Positions 32,958 through 39,088 of a stretch of DNA of 39,088 bases are shown in pieces. Position numbers and translations under genes: made by a program. Numbering within the stretch: the stretch's first letter is position 1; every line of letters begins with the position of its first letter. The stretch comes from Verrucomicrobiia bacterium (GTDB lineage: Bacteria; Verrucomicrobiota; Verrucomicrobiia; Palsa-1439), in the NCBI GenBank assembly GCA_022072455.1, contig JAJVHY010000030.1, forward strand, positions 1 to 39,088, written 5' to 3'. Below the pieces are notes generated by a model, which did no database searches, was not told the DNA's origin, and saw only the letters and a list, made by a program, of their open reading frames with translations.

Positions 32958-33160
32958 CGGGGAGATTGCGACGGACTGTTGGTAGCTGGCTTCGGAATGA
33001 AGCCGGTCCGGTCGTAGATCTCATCGGCCTCACGCATTGCTTCGTAAAAAACGAAGAAAAGCACTGTGGCACCGATCGCGGCGAGGAGGAGAATCCATTT
33101 GAAGGCGCCGCCCGTCGTGCGATAGCCCGACCGCATGCCGGGGATGATGGGCCCGGCCAT
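32954..33160 (-). CDS. Small single-pass membrane protein after ruvA
   Basis: A 68-residue protein with one membrane segment (WILLLAAIGATVLFFVFY, about 22-39), a short glycine-rich N-terminus and a proline/serine-rich tail. No family is recognised. It starts three bases after the ruvA stop, so it is probably the last gene of the yebC-ruvC-ruvA operon. Its stop overlaps the end of asd on the other strand. Confidence 0.6.
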   Translation of the reverse strand: MAGPIIPGMRSGYRTTGGAFKWILLLAAIGATVLFFVFYEAMREADEIYDRTGFIPKPATNSPSQSPR

Positions 33161-33163
33161 CGT

Positions 33164-33751
33164 TCATCGACCGCGCAACGCCGCGCGGACCAACTCTTCG
33201 ACCGACGCACTCGTCCCGAGCGATTTACCGGCCACGGTGACGGCGCTTTGTGCGTCGGCGGGTTTGTAACCGAGCGAAACCAATGCTGCAGCGGCGTCGG
33301 CTTCTCGGGGATTCGCCGGGGGTGCCGGGACGGCTTCCGTGCCGGAGCCGACCTTTTCGCGCAACTCCAAGACCAATCGCTCCGCGGTCTTTTTCCCGAT
33401 GCCGCGCAAGGACGAGAGGGTCTTCGTGTCGCCGGTGGCGATGGCAGTGCGCAGGCCGGTCACGGACGCACTGGAGAGAATGTTGCAGCCAAGTTTCGGG
33501 CCGATACCGGAGATGCTGATGAGCAGCAGAAACATGTCGCGCTCTTCTTCGGTCGCGAAGCCGAAAAGCTGTTGGGTGCCGTCCTGGGCAATGACGTGAT
33601 GGTAGGTGATCAGCTTCACGACGCTGCCGACTGCCGGCAATTTGCTGAAGCTGGAGACCGGGATGAAGACGGAGTAGCCGACGCCATGGCAGTCCACGAT
33701 GACGTGCGTGGGGGTGGCGGCAGCAAGTTGACCTTGAAGGTATGCGATCAC
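33164..33751 (-). CDS. ruvA: Holliday junction branch-migration protein RuvA
   Basis: A 195-residue protein that binds four-way DNA junctions and, with RuvB, drives branch migration. The N-terminal OB-like domain begins IAYLQGQL, the middle has QLFGFATEEERDMF and helix-hairpin-helix motifs (ISGIGPKLG; LRGIGKKTAERL), and the C-terminal small domain has ALVSLGYKPADAQSAV. GTG33751 fits the family start; a long in-frame extension upstream is the shadow of the TPR gene. TAAATT lies eight bases before the start, so an own promoter is possible. The 40-base gap before it contains an AT-rich word often repeated in related genomes. No ruvB is in the window. Confidence 0.95.
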   Translation of the reverse strand: MIAYLQGQLAAATPTHVIVDCHGVGYSVFIPVSSFSKLPAVGSVVKLITYHHVIAQDGTQQLFGFATEEERDMFLLLISISGIGPKLGCNILSSASVTGLRTAIATGDTKTLSSLRGIGKKTAERLVLELREKVGSGTEAVPAPPANPREADAAAALVSLGYKPADAQSAVTVAGKSLGTSASVEELVRAALRGR

Positions 33752-33791
33752 GGGAGCGGAATTTAACCGCGGACGGCAGGGATTACACGGA

Positions 33792-35510
33792 TTAAAATGC
33801 GGCCTCGAAATCCGCGCGCCGGGCGGCGAAAGCCGGAGAGAGTTTGGCGGCAGTCTCGAAGTGTTGCCGGGCTTCGGGGGCGCGACCGGCCCGAGCCAGC
33901 GCCAACGCGAGAAAATAGTGCGCTTTGGCATACCGGGGATCAAGACGCAACGTGGTTTGGTACGCGGCAATGCTCGCGGCAATCTGCCCCTGCTTTTCCA
34001 AGGCGACGGCCAGATTGTATTGCGCCTCGACGTTGTCGGGTTGGTGTTTCAGGATTTCGGCGAATTGCTGACTCGCTTCTGCATACAATTCCTGCCGGGC
34101 GAATGCCATGCCGAGGTTATATCGCGACGTGTGGTCGGTCGGCTTCAGTTGCAAGGCCATTTCATATTGCTGTACCGCGCCCCGGTAATCGCCCTGACTG
34201 GCCAGTGCCAACCCCCAGTTGTAGTGCGCCAGTGAATAAGCCGGGTCGTGCCGGAGCGCTTCCTGGTAAAACTTGATTGATTCCGCCAGGCGGGTCGAAT
34301 CTTCACCGACCGCATTCCCGAGATTGGTCAAGGCGCGCGCGTTGCGCGGGCTCTGCGCCACGGTATCGCGCCAGAGCGATTCAGCGGTCCGGTAATCAAG
34401 ATTCCGGCGGATCGTCAAGCCGGTGAAACCGATGGCCACGATCACCGTCAACAGCACCGCGAGGTGGGGAGCCCGCCGCAAGCCCCGGTCCACTCCGAGC
34501 GCGGCCAGCGCCACGAGCGCCACCAACGCAAGATACATCCGGTGTTCCACGGCCACGTCTTGCACGGGGATGAAACTCGAAGTCGGTGCGAGCAGAATGA
34601 AAAACCACGCGCCCCAAAATCCCAAGTTCGGTCGCCGCACCAACGCCCAAATCGTCCAACCCAGGCCCACGCTGACCACCGACAGCGCCGGTATGACCGC
34701 GCGAAAGTCAGTCACCACTGGCCACCGGTAATCAAAACACAACCCGACCGGCCACACGGCGAGTCGGAGGTAATGCGTCACCACCTTGGCTTGCGTGCGG
34801 GCATACTCCAGCGGCGTGATGGCGACTTGCCCGATCCCCGCCGAACCTTTCCAATCCGCCGGCCCATTGGCCAGCACAACCGGGAGAATCAACCAAGTCG
34901 CTGCCAAGCCAAGATACAGCCCTCGCCGTTCCCGCCAGGACCGGCCGAAAAACGTGACATCCATCAACAGCGCCACCAGCGGCGCGATGGCCATGATTGG
35001 CTTGCACAACATTCCCAACGCACACGCGCCAACAGCCAGCGCCGTCCACCGGCGCGCCACGCCATATAACATCAAGAGCAAAAACAGACTCATCAGCAAT
35101 TCGCCGCGTTGGATGACGTAGTTGACCGGTTGGGTCACGAGCGGATGAACTTCCCAGAGCAGCGCCACCGCCAACGCAAGTCCCGCGCGCTCCGGCCAGA
35201 GTCGACGCAGCAGACCGAACAACGTGAGCGCAGTCAAAAGATGGATCGTCAGATTGAAAATGTGATAACCGACGACCGACTCACCACCGATGGCGTAATT
35301 GAGCGCGAGGGAGAGTTGCACCAGCGGCCGGGAAGTTCCCAGCAACACATCAGACAACGGCCAGAGCGAACGGATGCGCGGGTTCTCGGGAATACTGCGC
35401 ACGTCATCGAGTACAAATGGAATTTGGAATGTATTATGAAACGCAACCAACCCCAAACCAACAATTGCCAGGAACGGCGCCCACTTCCGAAAATTGTTTT
35501 CGCCAGTCAT
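33792..35510 (-). CDS. TMTC-like GT-C membrane protein with TPR repeats
   Basis: A 572-residue protein. The N-terminal 370 residues have about nine membrane segments, with an acidic motif in the first loop (IPFVLDDVRSI) and HPLVTQPVNYVIQRGELL, a pattern seen in TMTC/GT-C proteins. RLAVWPVGLCFDYRWP resembles the DUF1736 region of TMTC proteins, the eukaryotic O-mannosyltransferases. Residues about 400-572 hold four to five TPR repeats (AHYNWGLALASQGDYRGAVQQ and so on). It may transfer a mannose-like sugar to exported proteins, but this is inference. It overlaps the ruvC stop by ATGA, an unusual place for such a gene. Confidence 0.8.
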   Translation of the reverse strand: MTGENNFRKWAPFLAIVGLGLVAFHNTFQIPFVLDDVRSIPENPRIRSLWPLSDVLLGTSRPLVQLSLALNYAIGGESVVGYHIFNLTIHLLTALTLFGLLRRLWPERAGLALAVALLWEVHPLVTQPVNYVIQRGELLMSLFLLLMLYGVARRWTALAVGACALGMLCKPIMAIAPLVALLMDVTFFGRSWRERRGLYLGLAATWLILPVVLANGPADWKGSAGIGQVAITPLEYARTQAKVVTHYLRLAVWPVGLCFDYRWPVVTDFRAVIPALSVVSVGLGWTIWALVRRPNLGFWGAWFFILLAPTSSFIPVQDVAVEHRMYLALVALVALAALGVDRGLRRAPHLAVLLTVIVAIGFTGLTIRRNLDYRTAESLWRDTVAQSPRNARALTNLGNAVGEDSTRLAESIKFYQEALRHDPAYSLAHYNWGLALASQGDYRGAVQQYEMALQLKPTDHTSRYNLGMAFARQELYAEASQQFAEILKHQPDNVEAQYNLAVALEKQGQIAASIAAYQTTLRLDPRYAKAHYFLALALARAGRAPEARQHFETAAKLSPAFAARRADFEAAF

Positions 35511-36004
35511 AACTGCCGGGGCGGTTGAAGTTGCACTCCGCGTGTGCTCTGCGCGTGACAGAGCGCAATCGCGAGTGCATCCGCGGCGTCGGGCGGGGGT
35601 AGTTCGCGCAATCCGAGTTGAGCTTTGATCAATGCGGCAACCTGTCCCTTACCGGCGTTGCCTTGGCCGGTGACACTCTGTTTTACTTTGCGCGGGGCAT
35701 ATTCAAAGATCGGCAGTCCGCTCTTGGCGGCGGCGGCGAGGATGACGCCACGGACTTCGCCGAGCGTGAAAGCAATCTTGGTGTTTTGGACGAAAACGAG
35801 CCCCTCGATGGCCATGACTTCCGGTTGGTGTTGCGCAATCAGTTGCGTGACGACATCCGCGATCTTGACGAGGCAGCGAGACGGAAGAAGTGAGGCCGGA
35901 TTCTTGATCTCACCGGCGACGATGGCGGCGAACTCGTTACCGGCGGCGTTGATGATGCCGTAGCCGGTCGAGCGCAGACTCGGATCAATGCCGAGAATCT
36001 TCAT
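35507..36004 (-). CDS. ruvC: Holliday junction resolvase RuvC
   Basis: A 165-residue endonuclease that cuts four-way DNA junctions. The acidic catalytic residues are Asp7 (GIDPSL), Glu67 (AIEGLVF) and Asp139/Asp142 (PPDAADALAIALCHA). Length is typical. Its ATG overlaps the yebC stop and its stop overlaps the TPR gene start, both by four bases. Confidence 0.96.
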   Translation of the reverse strand: MKILGIDPSLRSTGYGIINAAGNEFAAIVAGEIKNPASLLPSRCLVKIADVVTQLIAQHQPEVMAIEGLVFVQNTKIAFTLGEVRGVILAAAAKSGLPIFEYAPRKVKQSVTGQGNAGKGQVAALIKAQLGLRELPPPDAADALAIALCHAQSTRGVQLQPPRQL

Positions 36005-36735
36005 CCAGCCAACAGCTTTTCCGGTATGTCTTCGCTCGAATACACGTTCTGGACATCATCGTTGTCTTCGAGCGCTTCGAGAAGATTGAGAATGGCGCGG
36101 GCAGTTTTTTCGTCGGTGACCGGCACGGGCGTGATGGCCAGGTAGGCGAGTTCCGCCGATTGGGCCTTGATGCCTTTCGTTTCGAGCGCTTTGTGGACGG
36201 CTTCAAATTGCGGTGGGTCGGTGAGGACTTCGTAGTTCTCGGGGTGAGTCTGGACATCCTCGGCGCCGGCATCGAGGGCGATGGCGATCAAATCGTCTTC
36301 GGCGATCTGGTCTTTGGCGATGAGGAACTGGCCTTTGCGGTGAAAGAGGTGTTTGGCGGGGGAAAGATTGCCGCCGTGTTTGGTGAAGATGGCGCGGATT
36401 TCGCCGGCCGTGCGGTTCTTGTTGTCGGTGAGCATTTCGACGAGGACGGCGACGCCGCCGGGAGCATAACCTTCGTAGGTGAGTTCCTCGTAGCTGACAC
36501 CGCCAAGTTCGCCGGTGCCTTTCTTGATGGCGCGTTCGATGTTGTCAACCGGCATGCTGGCGGCGCGGGCCTGCATCAGGATGGTGCGCAACCGGGGATT
36601 AAACGCCGGGTCGCCGCCGCCATGTTTACACGCCACGGAGATCTGTTTGCCGAGTTTGGCGAAGATCTTGCCGCGTTTGGCGTCGATTCCGCCTTTGTAA
36701 TGCTTAACCTTCGACCATCTGGAATGTCCGGACAT
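36001..36735 (-). CDS. yebC: YebC/PmpR-family protein
   Basis: A 244-residue protein of the YebC family, described as DNA-binding transcriptional regulators and, in recent work, as translation factors that relieve stalling at proline-rich sequences. Family signatures are SGHSRWSKVKHYKG at the start, RGKIFAKLGKQISVA, and EELTYEGYAPGGVAVLVE. ATG36735 is the family start; longer in-frame sequence upstream is non-coding. A TAGATT lies eight bases before the start, without a clear -35 box. It leads the ruvC-ruvA operon, a common bacterial arrangement. Confidence 0.95.
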   Translation of the reverse strand: MSGHSRWSKVKHYKGGIDAKRGKIFAKLGKQISVACKHGGGDPAFNPRLRTILMQARAASMPVDNIERAIKKGTGELGGVSYEELTYEGYAPGGVAVLVEMLTDNKNRTAGEIRAIFTKHGGNLSPAKHLFHRKGQFLIAKDQIAEDDLIAIALDAGAEDVQTHPENYEVLTDPPQFEAVHKALETKGIKAQSAELAYLAITPVPVTDEKTARAILNLLEALEDNDDVQNVYSSEDIPEKLLAG

Positions 36736-36819
36736 GGGGAGAGAATCTAAAGCAGCAAGCCGGCATCTGGCTAACCATTTTTTCCGCAACTCTTCCCGGC
36801 TCGCGGGGTTGAAAAGGTT

Positions 36820-38961
36820 ATGCACTGGCTTGAGGTCGCCGGCAAGGGACGAATCGTGGCGCGATTGTGCTTGTTGCTGGCGTTGGGGCCGGGCGTGGCT
36901 TTCGCTTCCACCAACAATCTCGTTGTGAATGGCTCCTTTGAGTCCGGCGCCGCCGGTTGGACGTTGTTTGGCTTGGGGGCCGGCGTGCAGTATTCGCTCA
37001 CCAACTTGGCCGCTCACGGCAACCAAGCACTGCGCGCCACCAACCGGACACTCCTCACCCATCATGTCGCGCAGGACATCGCGGCGAATCTGACAGCCGA
37101 AGGCAACGGCGTGCCGGTCGGGATTGGCTTTGCGGTTTACGTGACCGCGCCGGTCAGTGTCCGTTGTCTTCTGCAAATCACCGATGATGGCGGCACCCGC
37201 CATCTCATTCTTGCGGAAAAAATGATCACGGCGGAAACCAACACCTGGGTGGACGTGCGGGGTGGTCGCAGCCTGACTTGGCAAGGAACCGTGTCCAATG
37301 CCCTCGTGCGATTCGAGATTGGGCAAATCGTCGAAAAGTTTTACCCGGCCACAATCCTCGACAACATCCGCGTCATTCGCGATTCCGATCAGGATGGGCT
37401 GACGGACGACGTTGACCCGGCACCGAGCAATGCGGACATGAACAGCAATCAGATCCCCGACGGTTGGGAATCCCGGTACGGCCTCGCGCCGGAAAGCACC
37501 GATGCCGATTTCGATGGCTTCACCAACTTGCAGGAGTATTGGGCGGCGACGGACCCGACGAATTCGTTATCCCTGCCGGCGCAACCCGCCAACACCAACG
37601 CCACCCCCGAAGCGCGCGCCCTCCTGAAATATCTCGCCCTGCTGCCCAGCCAACCGACCAACCGCGTCCTCATCGGGCAAGTGGTCACCACGACGGCTTC
37701 CGATTACACGAACCAATTCATCGCCCTCGCCGCCCAAACCGGTAAGTGGCCCGCCATGCTCGGCGTCGTCTACGACATGATCAACGGCCCCATCAACCAT
37801 CCCGTCATCACGCCCCACGCCACCAATTACTGGAATGCCGGCGGCCTCGTCCACATCCAATGGAATCCCGATAACCCGTGGACCGGCGGCTTCTCCGGCG
37901 ACACCAACGGCATTGACTTCGCCACGCTCTTCACCCCCGGCACCACCGCGCACTCCAACTATCTCGCGTCCCTCGACGAAGTCGCCACCGGTCTCCGGCA
38001 ACTCGGCGATGCCGGCCTCACCGTGCTCTTTCGTCCGCTCAACGAATGCAATGGCGGCTCCAACTGGTTTCAGCGCCGCGCCCGCGCCGAGTACATTCCG
38101 CTCTACCGGTGGACGTTCGATTACCTTGCAAAAACACAGGCGCTCAATCACGTCCTCTGGGTTTTCGACACACTCAACAATCCGCACACCAGCATTCCCG
38201 TCACCTACTACTACCCGGGCGATGACGTCGTGGATGTGTTCGGCGTGAACGTCTACGATGACGACTGGGTGCTGCCGTTCGACCTCGACCGTTTGTCGCG
38301 CGACTATCCCAAACCGCTGGGTATTCCCGAAGGCGGCTCCGAGACGATCTTTAACGGCACCTTCAGCAACCTCACCTACATCGCCGGCATCACCAACGGC
38401 TTCCCGCGCCTCTCCTACTTCAACATCTACAACAGCTTCACGACCGGCGGCGGCGCCATCACCAAGAAATACGCCTTGGTGGATAACATTGACGCCGCCG
38501 GCCTGTTCAATCATCCGTGGATCGTCACGCTGGACGAACTCGCTTGGCGCGCCAACCTTGGCCCCTTCGGTGCCTGGCAACTCCAACAGTTCACCACCAA
38601 CGCCAACAACACCAGTCTGGCCGGCCCGCTCGCCGATCCCGACGCCGACGGCACCCTCAACCTCGCCGAATATGGCCTCGGCACCGATCCGCATTCCACC
38701 ACTCCGCCCGGCATCACCCCGACAGCGACCGGCCTGAACTTTCCCCGCAACCTCGCCGCCACCGACCTCACCCTTGCCGTCGAAGCCACCTCCGACCTCA
38801 CCGCCAACGACTGGACGCCGATTGCCGTCAAAGCTGGCGCCGCCGCCTGGGTCATCAACCCCGGCCTCGCCCTCACCGATCCCGGCACTGGCAACGTCGG
38901 CATCAGCGAACCCGGCAACTTCCCGGCGCGCTTCTGGCGGCTGAAGATTACCGGTCCGTAA
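36820..38961 (+). CDS. Secreted GH26 glycosidase (mannanase-like) with CBM and calcium repeats
   Basis: A 713-residue exported protein: signal peptide (ARLCLLLALGPGVAFA), a CBM4/9-like domain (about 30-185, NLVVNGSFESGAAGW), thrombospondin-3-like calcium repeats (DSDQDGLTDD to about 245), a GH26 barrel (about 265-590) and a C-terminal domain usual in secreted proteins of Limisphaerales-type bacteria. The acid/base is probably Glu409 (RPLNECNGG) and the nucleophile Glu504 (GIPEGGSE). GH26 enzymes usually cut beta-mannan. The histidine normally just before the acid/base is replaced by Asn408. A GTG at 36856 with AAGGGA before it would give a shorter signal peptide and may be the true start. The stop lies one base before the right terminal repeat. 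Confidence 0.9.
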   Translation: MHWLEVAGKGRIVARLCLLLALGPGVAFASTNNLVVNGSFESGAAGWTLFGLGAGVQYSLTNLAAHGNQALRATNRTLLTHHVAQDIAANLTAEGNGVPVGIGFAVYVTAPVSVRCLLQITDDGGTRHLILAEKMITAETNTWVDVRGGRSLTWQGTVSNALVRFEIGQIVEKFYPATILDNIRVIRDSDQDGLTDDVDPAPSNADMNSNQIPDGWESRYGLAPESTDADFDGFTNLQEYWAATDPTNSLSLPAQPANTNATPEARALLKYLALLPSQPTNRVLIGQVVTTTASDYTNQFIALAAQTGKWPAMLGVVYDMINGPINHPVITPHATNYWNAGGLVHIQWNPDNPWTGGFSGDTNGIDFATLFTPGTTAHSNYLASLDEVATGLRQLGDAGLTVLFRPLNECNGGSNWFQRRARAEYIPLYRWTFDYLAKTQALNHVLWVFDTLNNPHTSIPVTYYYPGDDVVDVFGVNVYDDDWVLPFDLDRLSRDYPKPLGIPEGGSETIFNGTFSNLTYIAGITNGFPRLSYFNIYNSFTTGGGAITKKYALVDNIDAAGLFNHPWIVTLDELAWRANLGPFGAWQLQQFTTNANNTSLAGPLADPDADGTLNLAEYGLGTDPHSTTPPGITPTATGLNFPRNLAATDLTLAVEATSDLTANDWTPIAVKAGAAAWVINPGLALTDPGTGNVGISEPGNFPARFWRLKITGP

Positions 38962-38962
38962 C

Positions 38963-39085
38963 AGTTGTGTCCGTCAAGTTCAGTAATTGAGTTGGTAGTT
39001 CTCCCGTTTGCCCCTCCCCGAGGGGAGGGGCAAATTTTTCGTCGGTCAGGCAGCTAGTGCCATTTGTACCTTTCGTTGTTCGCGT
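38963..39085. repeat. Right copy of 123-bp terminal inverted repeat
   Basis: It is the exact reverse complement of 1-123. It begins one base after the stop codon of the GH26 gene and leaves three bases at the window end. The inner edge differs from the left copy immediately, so the identity ends sharply. Confidence 0.95.
39007..39039 (+). terminator. Terminator-like hairpin in right repeat, after GH26 gene
   Basis: The arms 39007-39019 and 39022-39034 pair perfectly and are followed by TTTTT (39035-39039). It is well placed to end the GH26 transcript 45 bases after the stop codon. It is the same element as at 47-79. Confidence 0.75.
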
Positions 39086-39088
39086 AAC

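Noticed and set aside
33752-33791. Dispersed repeat or regulatory site before ruvA
   Set aside because: The word GGATTACACGGATT resembles repeats I recall in related genomes, but a single short copy here cannot support a repeat call.
33752-33982. Longer start for ruvA
   Set aside because: The family start is at GTG33751. The upstream codons overlap the TPR gene in another frame and have low-complexity shadow composition.
1-39088. Circular molecule or plasmid
   Set aside because: The shared ends are inverted, not direct, so they do not indicate circularity, and asd, ruvA, ruvC and yebC point to a chromosome.
1-39088. A 39-kb transposon bounded by terminal inverted repeats
   Set aside because: No transposase, integrase or resolvase gene was seen, and no target-site duplication can be judged at the window edge.
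1-39088. CRISPR arrays, tRNA and rRNA genes
   Set aside because: No regularly spaced direct repeats, tRNA cloverleaf with a TTCAAATCC-type arm, or conserved rRNA segment was recognised on either strand.

Overview
The window looks like one contig from a G+C-rich chromosome of the Verrucomicrobiota, probably a Limisphaerales/Pedosphaerales-type bacterium. The grounds are a secreted glycosidase with thrombospondin-3-like calcium repeats and the C-terminal domain typical of that group, an exosortase/EpsI pair, a GDYXXLXY-DUF2157 pair, housekeeping genes (asd, ruvA, ruvC, yebC), and short palindromic repeats carried in frame inside genes. No phylogenetic search could be run. Genes are densely packed: no gap between genes exceeds 300 bases, and many junctions are 4-base ATGA/GTGA overlaps. 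No rRNA, tRNA, CRISPR array, transposase or integrase was seen.

Layout. 1-123 and 38963-39085 are identical inverted copies of a 123-base repeat that contains a terminator-like hairpin. 268-7255 (+): a free-standing adenylation-carrier didomain protein with a cysteine-like specificity code, a GH116 glycosidase with a large inserted domain, a small BON-like protein, a two-domain universal stress protein and a class I amidotransferase-type hydrolase. 7203-8846 (-): a membrane-anchored PpiD/SurA-like foldase with its own promoter. 8921-17870 (-): nine tightly coupled genes, in transcription order a small membrane protein, three B12-type radical SAM enzymes, a GNAT-like protein, an uncharacterised protein, a GH3-type acyl-adenylating enzyme, a DUF2157 membrane protein and a GDYXXLXY protein. 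17990-21171 (+), divergent from that operon: a sigma-54 activator and a GT-C/STT3-like membrane protein. 21155-22615 (-): an oligopeptide-type solute-binding protein. 22719-26936 (+): exosortase, EpsI, polyprenyl sugar-phosphate transferase and UDP-glucuronate decarboxylase, an exopolysaccharide/protein-sorting set. 26944-30064: HAD phosphatase (-), ACT-domain protein (+) and a two-domain oxidoreductase (-). 30276-31775 (+): an ankyrin-repeat lipoprotein of visibly lower G+C. 31956-32957 (+): asd. 32954-36735 (-): yebC, ruvC, a TMTC-like TPR membrane protein, ruvA and a small membrane protein. 36820-38961 (+): a secreted GH26 glycosidase.

The strongest candidate for an undescribed system is the 8921-17870 operon with its divergent sigma-54 activator. 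A sequence with exact GG-N10-GC spacing (sigma-54 type) precedes the operon's first gene. Three cobalamin-type radical SAM enzymes, two putative acyltransferase-like proteins and a GH3 ligase suggest a biosynthetic route to a small, perhaps methylated, amino-acid or acyl conjugate. A second sigma-54-like site precedes the adenylation-carrier gene at 268, so the two loci could share control; this is inference.

Two other patterns stand out. Three different palindromic elements of 52-67 bases lie in frame inside unrelated genes (17487-17543, 20482-20548, 28966-29017) and share a paired-hairpin architecture. Several genes also have a good -35/-10 pair ending about 6-7 bases before the start codon, implying leaderless transcripts.
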